NCBI RefSeq assembly: GCF_000699445.3
Contig: NC_067195.1
Span: 80,966,569-81,030,568 of the forward strand
DNA from: Schistosoma haematobium
Taxonomy: Eukaryota > Platyhelminthes > Trematoda > Strigeidida > Schistosomatidae
DNA length: 64,000 nucleotides
Direction: 5' to 3'
Shown here: positions 46,356 to 56,159 of the stretch, piece by piece
How the letters are laid out: the number at the start of each line of letters is the position of its first letter
Numbering within the stretch: the stretch's first letter is position 1
Notes under the pieces: generated by a model
Seen by the model: the letters and a program-made list of their open reading frames with translations, nothing else
Told to the model about the DNA's origin: nothing
Database searches by the model: none
Made by a program: the position numbers and the translations under genes

Positions 46356-46734
46356 CTGTGAGTAATAAATAGTAGATTAATAATACTAAGGTGTAACAGA
46401 ACCAACTTCTCAAAATAATTCTAATATCATTATTCTAAAGAGGTGAACTTAGATCCACAAAAATGTCCGGTAGGCATTATTGTTAACCATCACAAAGTAA
46501 AATGGTGAATTAAGAAGTATACATGCTAGACTGCAGTTCCTGATACTAGACGATGATAAATTTTACAAGAACTATTAACGTAGTAGCTATGGGAATCAAA
46601 ATGTCGTTAAGATTAACTTGGTGTGTATTGCTGAGTTCAAACATTTTACATCTCTTCTAAAGCTAAGTTCCTAATTTTATGCATCAAAAAATACTGTTTT
46701 ATTATTCGTGGATAGATGGAAAAGATTGCAAATT

Positions 46735-46925
46735 ATACGGTTATGATAAGGGTGTCTAAGTGGTTAAATTACTTAATTTTCAGTCACAAAGTTTCAGGTT
46801 TCAGCCCTGCTCCATCTACTTCACTTTGAGCTGCTGGGTAGAGTCATTAGCATTCGCATTTAGAGTGTGATTCATACTCGAGTACTTAGAGAATCAGTTG
46901 ATTTCAACACTAGCGACGGAAATAT
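46735..46925 (+). repeat. tRNA-like SINE
   Basis: The A-box-like GGGTGTCTAAGTGGTTAAAT and a B-box-like CAGGTTTCAGCCC are followed by the CTCCATCTACTTCACTTTGA tail, shared with the remnants at 8.0 and 9.0 kb. Confidence 0.6.
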
Positions 46926-47034
46926 CAAGATGGCAGATATTACTGTTTACGCAACATGACAACCTTCCAGAAAGAAACCGGGACCAAAAACAAGACCACC
47001 AGCCAGAAGCATGGGTTTCCTATCTAATATAACA

Positions 47035-47098
47035 TTATCACATTTGCTTGAGCGACCTATGCTCCTTCACGAGGAGTAACAGGTGTAAGTAAGTAAGT
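47035..47098 (+). repeat. 3' end of an RTE/SR2-like LINE
   Basis: CGACCTATGCTCCTTCACGA then GGAGTAACAGGTGTAAGTAAGTAAGTA. The same terminal text with (GTAA)n is seen inverted at 63190-63250. It is a short 5'-truncated insertion. Confidence 0.7.
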
Positions 47099-47214
47099 AC
47101 ATTTGCTTGATCACTGGGTGGTGATCAATGTCACGTGTATCAAGTCCTTCTTAGTGCAGATCGGATGCTATCGACCAATTTGCAACGTGGCCGTTAGTCT
47201 ATGTGATTCGACAT

Positions 47215-47345
47215 TACGTGCACTATGTTAAGATTAGATGGTAGTTGGAGGTAGTCAACAGGAAACCCTGGACCCGGGTTTCGTGCTACTTGGCACTCGT
47301 CAGCAAGGTGTACCTGCAATCTTGAGGGAACAGTGATCAATCGGT
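47215..47345 (-). repeat. SINE 3' segment with intact hammerhead, inverted to 47377-47575
   Basis: Nearly the reverse complement of 47440-47560. The tRNA-like head is missing. It carries the ribozyme described at 47261-47314. Confidence 0.75.
47261..47314 (-). ncRNA. Hammerhead ribozyme (type I, SM-alpha-like), intact core
   Basis: On the minus strand: stem I strand ACCTTG; core CTGACGA (47303-47297); stem II GTGC/GCAC closing CAAGTA (47296-47283); GAAA (47282-47279); minimal stem III ACCC/GGGT; then C, with predicted cleavage between 47271 and 47270. The second stem I strand is CAGGGT, giving six pairs including one G-U. All invariant core bases are present. The sequence around stem I (GGTACACC) is also as in the schistosome SM-alpha ribozyme. 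The element is antisense-neutral for FBXO47: it is on the same strand as the gene, inside intron 5, so it would be present in the pre-mRNA. Confidence 0.8.
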
Positions 47346-47376
47346 TGTGATTACATCTCAGTCCTACAGATCGGTC

Positions 47377-47575
47377 GCGGCCCGGATAGTCAAGTGGTAA
47401 CGTCCCTGACTGTAAAGCTGGGTGACACTGGATCGAATCTGTCAGGGAGTACCAGTTCCCTCAAGACTACAGGTACAATTTGCTGAAGTGCCAAGTAGTA
47501 CGAAACCCAGGTCCAGGGATTCCTATTGACTACCTCCCCAACCACCATCTGATACAACAGTATGTTTATACACAA
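47377..47575 (+). repeat. SM-alpha-like SINE with broken hammerhead
   Basis: A box in GGATAGTCAAGTGGTAACG and B box GGATCGAATCT, followed by a ribozyme region in which CTGACGA has lost two bases (CTGAAGTGCC). Stem II GTGC/GTAC retains pairing with one wobble, and GAAA is present. It is presumably inactive. Confidence 0.75.
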
Positions 47576-47914
47576 AGTACTACGCAAGAGAATAAACGTT
47601 GAATAAAATAGAGTGATTGGAAGACAGATTTCGTAGATTATATAAGTCCTAGTGATTTTAAGAGCTAAATATATGGTTTAATTCTTGTTTGATAAATCAA
47701 ATAAACTGACAAGAAACTAGAATTAAAATTTGATTAATTGAGTATGGGAATAAATAATAGCTAGCAACTATCTTGTATACATACACAGACCCTTATTTAG
47801 CAAGTAACTGTAATATAATCATTTCTGTTCTTAATGTTTTCCAAATGCTGTATACCAGCCATTCAGTCATACGCAACTTAGAACCTGTAACATGTGTACA
47901 TCGTTTCAAGTTGA

Positions 47915-49034
47915 TATACCCTATTAGCACAGCGAGAAGAAATCTTCAGAATAAATCCCAGAGTGGTGCAGGTAGTAACAGTGTTAGGGATGATATAAAA
48001 ATTCAGGCATAGAAGACATGATTCGAGAAAATACAGGATAATGAGAGAATAATAAAATTACAAGGTGATTTAGAAACTAGGGTCTGGGAAAAAAACAAAG
48101 AATGGATGCACCTGCACCATTGCGAACGTTGTTGAATCATATCATTTAAAGTCTCTAACCATTAGTTACGATTATGATGTGGATCCAAAACAGTTAATCT
48201 GCACCTGAGTGTCTTAGTACAACAGTTAGCGTGTTTACGAACTGATGCCAGGTCTTGGTTTGACCGCTCCTATTATTACAACAAACTACTATTATTCAAG
48301 CCATCCTCGTCTGTCGAGGTAGTCGGGAGGTGGTCACATGTAATACATTTTCGACAAAAGTTACCTACCTCATTAGTCGATTTGTCATCCTTAACCAGTA
48401 CCCTGCGTCTAACTTCATAACTGCTTACTCAGAAATCCCAAAATGCACGGGTAATAGTTTACTGACCTTTATAAACCCAATATTAATAACCTAGGAATCA
48501 CTATTTAAAGGCTGTCTTTCCCAGACACAAAGTAGAATGAAGAGAACTGCTGTGCAGTATATTCGTCCCGTAGCTCAGATGGATATCTCGGCTTCATCAC
48601 AAGTAGGCGAAACACAACAGCTTTTTGGGTTCGTGACGAGGTTTCGTTAGACACCAAGCACTAGTGAGACTACCAAGACCAGTGAATCGACGATGAAAGC
48701 GTTATCTCTAAAATCATGTCTATGACAAAGTTAAATAAAAATGGAGCGAGCGAACAACACTGACGAACACTTCTCGAAGAACCTGTTTTCGATGACAGTT
48801 CATCATAAGCTCTGACTCGACCAATAGTATTCGGGAACAAAACCCTTATAATGTTAACCCTATTTTTTGGCACGCCTCGCAATGACAGGTACTGTCATAA
48901 AACCTGTCTATTTACGTGATTGAACGCTATCCAAATGTCATTCTCTAGCTGTTCCTGAAATATATTTTTAACTTGTCCATCATCAAGTTAAACTCCAAAG
49001 TGTTTTCTTGATGTGGCTTTTCTACATTCAGTGA
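47915..49034 (+). repeat. 1,120-bp direct repeat, copy 2 (in FBXO47 intron 5)
   Basis: Near-identical to 34444-35563. Outside the match the flanks differ at once on both sides (TCAAGTTGA before, TGCATAG after). Confidence 0.93.
48670..48882 (-). pseudogene. Non-LTR reverse transcriptase fragment (in duplicated unit, copy 2)
   Basis: Translates to the same 70 residues as 35199-35411, including the Gly-to-Cys change in VRQCCSLAPFLFN. Confidence 0.7.
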
Positions 49035-49465
49035 TGCATAGACAAATACATGCTGGCAGGTGTTATTTTATCAGATACTAGCCATCCCCTTCACTCTTAT
49101 CTTTCTCCTTGTATATCTTCTGGTAGAACGAGACGTAATTACGTTAAAATCCATGCACGCAAGGAAAAGTATAAAAGTTCTATAATACCTTACCTAGCAA
49201 ATATACTCTGCGACGAACAGGTTGTTAGGATTTACCTAGTCAATAACTTACATTCTTAACATGTCTTTAATTTAAAAAAAGTTTGTACAGTTATTTTTTG
49301 GTTCTTTTTTTAATATTTTATACATATATATATTTTTTAAAAACTTTTTTTAAATTTCTTTTTGTATTTGCTACTGCCTTTTTGTTCGTTGTTCAGTAAG
49401 TAACTTGTTGAAATACCCTGTGCTGAGAATTCTATATTGTACCAAAATATAATATTGAATAAAGC

Positions 49466-49504
<39 letters not shown>
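49035..49504 (+). mobile_element. 3' end of another LINE, with poly(AAT) tail
   Basis: The plus frame 49050-49259 (HPLHSYLSPCISSGRTRRNY; IPYLANILCDEQ) has the look of a LINE ORF2 C-terminus. It is followed by a T-rich 3' UTR, AATAAAGCC near 49458 and a (TAA)n tail to 49504. It starts exactly where the 1,120-bp repeat ends. Confidence 0.6.
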
Positions 49505-49506
<2 letters not shown>

Positions 49507-49619
49507 CTTGATCTAGAGGATGACTTGAGACTAAACATGTGCTACGGAGTGATTGACAGTCCCTAATCGAGCCCCTCCAACGATGGTTAATAATAATATG
49601 ATCTATCGAGTCCATTTAT

Positions 49620-50210
49620 GAGTCGACTGTGGAGGTCGGCACGTCAAACGATATTCCTCATTATGTTTAAAGTTAGTGTTTGTCAGAAACGGACGATTTT
49701 CTGGGCATAGTTGCAATAGATGATTGCCGTTATCTGTTCAACAAGCTGCGACACTGTAAGACCCGCCTAAGTGTCGATTTGATTTGGTTTACCAACTCGA
49801 GCCTTAAAATCACCTGCCATTATTACCACATCAGAACTCTTAGTGTTTTGAAGGAGGTTAGGTAGCTTTCTATACAATTCAGCTTCATATGAACTGCAAT
49901 TAGTGGGAGCATAGGCAGAGATAACAAGAAGACAATATCTTATTTTTCTATGTTTTCTAGTTCTTACTGTCCCGTTTAGTTGAACAGCGCGCAAGCGACT
50001 ACTTACTGGAATCCACTATAACAGAGTCTGTTCTGCTCTTTAAGGTATCGCTATACCTACACCAGCAAGAACACACTAAATAGCAGTGAGGTCTCCGGAT
50101 ACTCTATGTGCAAATCGTATCGATTATTTATACCGACAAGATGAGGTCAAATGAATGAATGCACTTGGATTGTACATGAACGCTTCAAAGACGTAGCAAA
50201 CACCGATGGT
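49620..50210 (-). pseudogene. RTE/SR2-like endonuclease relic
   Basis: The minus-strand frame at 49994-49767 has YCLLVISAYAPTNCSSYEAE, then YRKLPNLLQ and DVVIMAGDFKARVGK. These are the SAYAPT and GDFNA motifs of an RTE-type endonuclease, with Asn of GDFN changed to Lys. It is broken on both sides. Confidence 0.72.
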
Positions 50211-50449
50211 GTATGATTCTAGAGCTCTTGCTAAAGACACCTGTTGTCCTATCTGACACTAGGTCCGAACATTATAAGCTCCAATATATAGTTTATAGCG
50301 TGATTTCAGGAAGACCGGGAATAACATTTTGTGAACTCAAATCATTAGCATTGGTGGACTGTGATCATAAAGATCTAGAAGGGTTAGTTATAGGGATAAA
50401 AGGATTATTAAGGGATAATGGAGGGATTCAGTCGTGAACAAGATGATCT

Positions 50450-50650
50450 CGGGTGCTGATAGGGATATGAAGGTGTTCATCACTTCCCGGATGTCCACAA
50501 CTTGGGAGGACATTTCTCCTTGAGGGATCTGAAAAGGAAGATGAATTGGTGGTGGTCTCAGTGTCCTGAGGGCTCAAGGATCAACCACTTGATGCCGACC
50601 ACGCAGGGCCTAAGTATGGGAACGTTTATGATGTGCTAGCTCTGCACTTC
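50450..50650 (+). repeat. Interspersed repeat, loosely related to 12.0-12.24 kb
   Basis: Similar layout (TGTTCATCACTTCCCGGATG, GGATCTGAAAAGGAA) at low similarity. Confidence 0.35.
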
Positions 50651-50782
50651 AAAGCTCATTATATATATGACAAACCGTTTAATATCCACATTTGCAAATA
50701 GTTATAGATATAAAGTTCTACAAAACCAAAATAACTAATAATAACAAACGAATAAACCATATTCTAGAATAAGTACACTAAC

Positions 50783-51140
50783 CGCGGCAATTGTGTGAGT
50801 GTTAATAAATCATCCGATGAAAATCCATTGTCACTGTAATTGCTAGATGAGGAGACTGAAGTCAGTAGGGAATTATCAGAGGGATATCTAGGTGATACAT
50901 GATAACTGATTGTTTCATGGGTCCAAGAAGTCTTTGAATGGGCTTCAGATGGATGTAGATTTTGAAGTGCGTCATACTGAATAGTTAAGGAACAGTTATC
51001 CGATGATAAATATTGCTTAGTATTGGAAATGGATGACGATGGTGAGTTGATCTCATCATACATTTGTGGTAACGCATTAGGGTCTAAAAACGTTTTTCTC
51101 AGGAAAAGGCGAAGCGTCAGTTCAGATTGTGGATCTACAC
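50783..51140 (-). CDS. FBXO47: FBXO47 exon 5 (with Ser-rich insert)
   Basis: The acceptor is TTGCTTCAG|GTG. It begins VDPQSELTLRLFLRKTFLDP, matching the human SAQKLELRIRLFCRN block, followed by about 90 Ser/Asn/Thr-rich residues absent from the human protein. The donor is CCGCG|GTTAGT, phase 2. Confidence 0.88.
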
Positions 51141-52520
51141 CTGAAGCAATAAAGAGCTTAGACACAAATGTTTCTTGCAAAGTCAACAAAAAAGGGCGAA
51201 TCCACAAAACTATGTTTATCATCTAAACTCTTAGGACTACTTAAGTTAAATGTACACTCGGTAAGTAAATTATTGAGGGGAAAAACCGATTAATTCTATG
51301 AAAATCGTATGGATCTACAATTTTTCAAGGAATTAAATCTAAGTCCTGAATGTAATCCACATTCCAATTATGAATATTTATTTTGGTGAAATCAACATAA
51401 CCACGAGTTATTCTAAGTAAAACAGCACAGTGACAAACACCGGAGTTAAGACAGCAAAATAATGCTGTGTATTTGAAGTTTAGTATTTATTTGGATATTT
51501 CTTTAGGTCGACCGACATTGTAACCTGTTATGTTATGTTTTGATTTTATGTCTATAAGAAACAATCAAGAAGTATATATTCTCATATAAAGATGTCTGGT
51601 CGAAAAACGATCTAAATTCCAAATTTTAAATAAATTACTATAAAAATAAGCGGATAGTTGAAATTTATGAATATTTTAGAGCCTCTGAGAATATGATATA
51701 TTTATATTTCTTCTAGTAAATAAAACAACCGTTGTTTAGTAAAATAAAAAAAGTGCAGTTCTCTGCTATACCATTCCACCCATTCTTGGGTAGAAAAAGC
51801 ACGTAACTGGTCAACATGAAATAATTCAAGCATACTTAATGGCCATTCGATGTCGTTTTATATTTCAGTTATCTGCCTACAATCACCTTGATCGTCTTTT
51901 AAGAATGTTTACGACTTATGTTAGACCACTTAGTGTATCGCAAGTGATCGCAAAGTAGAAAAGTTGTTTAATAAGTGTTTGATATCAGTATTAAATAGGT
52001 AGGTTATCGTAGCTTTTCGTTTTTTTAACAGACAATATTAGATGTTGCTATTTCACAACTATTAAGATTACTCAGGATATAGACAAGGAGACTTAATTTA
52101 TAATGGAAGCCAAACATAAGCACACAAATTGGTGACAACGCATGAAATCTTACCTTTCAAATAAGATGACAATGTAAGTATGATTGTGAAGGCTAATTTT
52201 AAGATGAACAGATTATTTTCCTTCAAATCATCTTTTAGGAATAACTAATTTCAAGAAACTGATACAGTTGGTTTCTCATTTTTATTTTTGAAAGCTCTTC
52301 TTATTTCAACCAATTGCAACTTCTACAGAACGTTTATTAGTCTAGGTTCACGAATGTCTTAATTAATTTAACGTTTTTACTCGTTCATGTCTACTTCGCT
52401 TTAGCGTTTACTATGCTAAGCAACTGAGAAAAATCCATAGGAATGCTTTTTCTTATTAATGGTCAACCGGGATAAACTCCTTTACATTGGTTTTCATTTC
52501 AAATACACACATTTACTAAC
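51141..52520. other. FBXO47 intron 4, nothing recognised
   Basis: AT-rich intron sequence without supported elements. Confidence 0.5.
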
Positions 52521-52792
52521 TCATTGATACATACATAGGATTTCTAGATTATTTTTTAGAGGAACTAGAGACTGTTTTAGCACAGATCGTTTAGTTATTA
52601 TCAGCTGATAGAATTTCCATATAAAAAAATAACAAAAATGGAACAGAACAAATATAATCACGTAAAATTGTGATACGATAGTAGTCTTCTCCAGTTTGTC
52701 TCTTACGAAAAGTGACACTGGCCATGACAGTTTTATGTACACCAGATAAACTAAAAGTAGACAACGGACAAACAAAAACATCGAACGGCTAC

Positions 52793-53039
52793 CTGGTCTC
52801 TGACAGATCAAACTTGATAGACGAAACCAGAAGTTCCCATTAAAGCATACATGCACAAGAGTGTGAAAAACCCGCTGAATATTTTGTTCTGGCCACCCAA
52901 AGATAAATTCTTTCAAGAAAACGCCATACAAAAGTAAGGCCAAACATTTTAACGGACCTATGGGACAGATGCTTGGATAATAGTCTGGTTCCTGTAGATT
53001 CTGACTAGTCCTGGAAGACTCTTCTAGATTCGGCATATG
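52793..53039 (-). CDS. FBXO47: FBXO47 exon 4
   Basis: The acceptor is TTTGTTTTAG|CAT. The product reads HMPNLEESSRTSQNLQEPDY, then CPIGPLKCLALLLYGVFLKE and FIFGWPEQNIQRVF, ending ICQRPG across the donor GACCAG|GTAGCC. The PLKCL and YG-FL segments are the best-conserved FBXO47 features here. A copy of short repeat family C ends just upstream of the acceptor. Confidence 0.92.
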
Positions 53040-53041
53040 CT

Positions 53042-53125
53042 AAAACAAAGATTATTTATTTATTCGAAAACATAAACATTGGTACCAGGGGCACCAAATA
53101 TATATGCTCCACATAAACAAAGATA
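53042..53125 (-). repeat. Short repeat family C copy beside FBXO47 exon 4 acceptor
   Basis: On the minus strand GTGGAGCATATATATTTGGT then GCCCCTGGTACCAATGTTTA and CGAATAAATAAATAA, ending within about 15 nt of the exon 4 acceptor. Confidence 0.65.
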
Positions 53126-53129
53126 ATTG

Positions 53130-54050
53130 AGTTGGAAACTTTTAACCATCAGACATAAAAGTAATAGACACTGACGATTATCAGATGGGTGTAAAACGGT
53201 TGCGAGATAAAGTATAGTTGTGCTTGAAGCTGTAGAAGCTAGCACGAGTTTCAGTATCCTACATCAAACGCTTGTTGACGTCAAGACCTAAGAAAACTCA
53301 TTGAAGTTTGACCCTTTTTCAATAGAAATATACTTCAGTGGTGGGTCAGGATAGAATGAAGAACAGGACGAGGGACATTAAAGTATAGGATTACCAAATG
53401 CTGTATAATAAAATTCGAAGTGCAGTATACGTGCCAATAACAATTTTAATCCAGACATCGAATATCACATAAACCTACTAGAAACCTTTTGTTCAGTATG
53501 AGGTTTTCTTATCCAATTATTCAATTAGAGGTAAAGCTTTAACTTTCTGGTGATTTTCCAATTCAAACAAACTATATAGAGCATTTATCAAATCACCTGT
53601 CAACAAAGTGAGGAGAGGGCAAAAATGTTAGGGTCACCTATTCTTGAAAGTGAAAAAGCTACCTATTTAGTGTTGCAGAAATCCAACCAACCTTTTATTA
53701 ATTAGTGATGTGAACCAAAAAAACAGGAAACAGGGTGAATTTCGTTATTGTGGGTAGTACTAGTTGAGAGCTTTGTGGGTTGTCACTCTCGTGAATTCCT
53801 CTATAAAAACATGACATATGGTACTGTAGTCTCAAAATGCTTGATACAACATCAGGTCTTTTCGATCTTTTCTTATGTGCATTAAAAAAGTATACAAAAC
53901 CTATTTTGCCATAAGCAAAAAAGCTTCCAAAAATGAAATAAAAACGCAGGTCCAGTAACAATTTGAATATGCGATTAGCACTCAACTAGTGTCAACTCAG
54001 TATGGAACACCAAAAACAGAAGGAAATATTAGTTTGAAAAAAGCAACTTA
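53130..54050. other. FBXO47 intron 3, nothing else recognised
   Basis: The minus frame 53698-53985 does not resemble FBXO47 and lacks matching splice phases. Confidence 0.5.
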
Positions 54051-54051
54051 C

Positions 54052-54128
54052 TCTACGTAAACTACACTCCAAAAACTGGAGTTTACGGCAAAGTGGTTGA
54101 TTTTGATAGATTCTACGGAATAGATTTC
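54052..54128 (-). CDS. FBXO47: FBXO47 exon 3
   Basis: Follows a 31-nt intron (54129-54159; GTGAGT...CACTAG). It encodes NLFRRIYQNQPLCRKLQFLE then CSLRR, continuing the YKHAG of exon 2 as in the human YRSLGLLFKR region. The donor is AGA|GTAAGT, phase 0. Confidence 0.87.
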
Positions 54129-54159
54129 CTAGTGCTATCATAAATAGCGCCGAACTCAC

Positions 54160-54330
54160 CAGCGTGTTTGTACAACGTAACGGTGAATCTAGAATTGAAG
54201 GCCGAGTGTAGTTCGTGATTATGTGGGTCGTAAAACTGTGATAACTGTGGACACCGACTACTGTCGCAGTACTTTTCAATCGTAAGTTGAAAGTCCTTGG
54301 AAACTTCCCAAAGATTTACCAGGTCGCTGA
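54160..54330 (-). CDS. FBXO47: FBXO47 exon 2 (second half of F-box)
   Basis: Follows a 32-nt intron (54331-54362). It encodes ISDLVNLWEVSKDFQLTIEK, completing the F-box with the same length as the human one, and ends LYKHA before donor GCTG|GTGAGT. Reading straight through either intron gives a stop. Confidence 0.87.
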
Positions 54331-54362
54331 CTAAGAATATATGAAGCTTTACAGAGGAATAC

Positions 54363-54519
54363 TTTCGACTAGTGAGAGTATCTGACACTTGATATCAAAG
54401 GGTAAGATTGAGATTCCAGAAAGGCATCTGTAAGAACTAGATGAATCTGAAAAGTGATGTCTTAGTTGCTTCCTTCCAGGACCACATAGCCCGAGTGTTG
54501 CGTTTGTGCACCGCTTCAT
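54363..54519 (-). CDS. FBXO47: FBXO47 exon 1 (start codon, first half of F-box)
   Basis: The ATG at 54519 follows an in-frame TGA 12 nt upstream. It encodes MKRCTNATLGLCGPGRKQLR, a Ser-rich stretch, then ILPFDIKCQILSLVE, which is the first helix of the F-box (LP-E/D-I--IL). The donor is GAAA|GTATTC, phase 1. Confidence 0.82.
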
Positions 54520-55075
54520 TAAGCGGAATCAAGTTATTGATTTGGATACAGCGCTTTTTGTGATTAAAAGCAATTTCCCAGTTGATTAAGTGCGCTTAAG
54601 CTGACATTAGCAGATACGTATATCGAAAAAACACAGTCAAACACAATATTAGCTTACATCTTATTCTGTATTTTTGTTACACTCACGCGTGTTATTCAAA
54701 CGGGACAGTGATATTTTTCCTTTGAGTAGTTTTCACAGTATTGATCGTTAAATTACAGATGAAGACAGCTGTTTTTGCTTTAATTGAATGCTTTCAGTTA
54801 AAGTAATCCCCAAAAGTACAGCTTTTTCTCTGGAGAGATTTATTATCAGTACTTAACGAGTGCTGGTACATGGAACTAAAGGCACTGGTACTTAGACTTC
54901 GGCGTTGAATATAACTTCGAGCATTGTTTGTATCCATAGGTTTTAAGATCTTTCTGTAGCTACTGAAGTCGGATTTTTTAGTGTTTCTTTGTTTTATTTT
55001 ATATGGAGGCATAAAACAAATCTTTGGCGCAATTGAAACGTCGTTTTTGTAGACCAGCATGCTATTTCTCGGTCG

Positions 55076-55534
55076 ATGAGGGGATGCAACAAATGGTATC
55101 ACAATGTGTGCACCGGACTCATCCCGGTCGCATATAAACGGTGCTGTGAGCCATTATCACGTTGGTTGTGTAAAACATATTGTTCTACTAAGTCTCTGGT
55201 GATTCTGGAGGTGATCGATCTACTAAACTTAGCTAGGAAATTGCCCTCTGATAAACAGGCAGTAGCAGATGAACAGAACTCTGATTTCGAGGAAATTGAG
55301 AGCGTTATTATAAGCTCAGCTCTAGACTTAAATAAAGCCATAAAGGTGGACCTCATCAGGGAAACAGATAGGCATATGGATGTAGGCATTGTTACAAGGA
55401 GAAAGAATGAGCGCGCTGAGAAGAAACTATCTATAAACAGTACTGAGGCATGGGAGTCTGCGAGTTCAGTCCCGGACTCACACATCAATGTAAAACAAAC
55501 TATAGCGGAGCCAAGGCTGAGCAATGTGGAGTAA
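55076..55534 (+). pseudogene. LINE ORF1 remnant (PHD-like)
   Basis: NKWYHNVCTGLIPVAYKRC and RWLCKTYC correspond to the WYHEVCTNLTPAAFKRF and WLCQQCC of the 39.4-kb ORF1. The upstream cysteines are lost. Confidence 0.75.
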
Positions 55535-56159
55535 GTGATCAAGAGACAAAATAAGGCAAATGAGCGGCTCACAGTTACACCTAAGAAAAGAAAAGTAAGA
55601 AAACAGATCGTAACCTGCGTTTGACGCTGGATTAAAATCAAGGCACAAGGGAGAGATGATTTCAGGGACTAAAAGTTCACAACGTGTCGATACAGACCTC
55701 GCTATGAGGTCAGTAATTTTCATAAGTTAAGAGGACCTTCCGATAATGAACCAAAAGCTATATTTGAGCACGGCCTCAGTCATGTTAAGCCCTTAGTGGG
55801 CAAGCTACTTCTAGAAACAGTTTCAGGGGTCGGCATCTGTAAGCTTTATAGAATAGGATAAATGTGGATTATGAAAGTCCTCAGAAAAGCCGTCTCTTAA
55901 AGTTTACATTTGCCTCGGTTAAAGAAATGTAACTCACGTAAACTGATTGGATCCGGAATATACGTCCGTGAGGATCTCACCCTAGCTGTTCGTATTGAGA
56001 CGAGCTGCAGAAGTGAAAATAAATGAGCGTTGCAGAAACGGTGAAAGAAACCTCGTTCTTAAGGATTTTCAAATTGTAAAAGTACGGAGCAAACGATCCC
56101 AAATCCACTCTGGGTGGTAACAGAAGGTCCTCCATAGACTTAAAAATACGCTAAACAAA

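Larger units (their letters stand above)
38205..54519 (-). other. FBXO47: FBXO47 orthologue, complete ten-exon gene
   Basis: Ten minus-strand exons join in phase to 1740 nt: 579 codons plus a stop. FBXO47 is an F-box protein, presumed substrate adaptor of an SCF ubiquitin ligase. Known members (vertebrate FBXO47, nematode PROM-1) act in meiotic germ cells. Aligning segments recalled from the human protein (452 residues) run through the whole model: F-box, YRSLGLLF-like YKHAGNLFRR, PLKCLALLLYGVFLKEF, SELTLRLFLRKTFLDP, ARILFILYGP, WAPDDIINIIDQ, EDWLAENVACLL and the last helix. The extra length is mainly a Ser-rich insert in exon 5. An antisense LINE occupies the last intron, and the 1,120-bp repeat and SINEs occupy intron 5. 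Confidence 0.92.

Noticed and set aside
47377..47450. Possible tRNA gene (A box GGATAGTCAAGTGGTAACG)
   Set aside because: It continues directly into the ribozyme-bearing SINE body, so it is the SINE head rather than a host tRNA.
53698..53985. 95-codon minus-strand frame within FBXO47 intron 3
   Set aside because: Its residues do not match FBXO47, and including it breaks the phase between exons 3 and 4, which join correctly without it.
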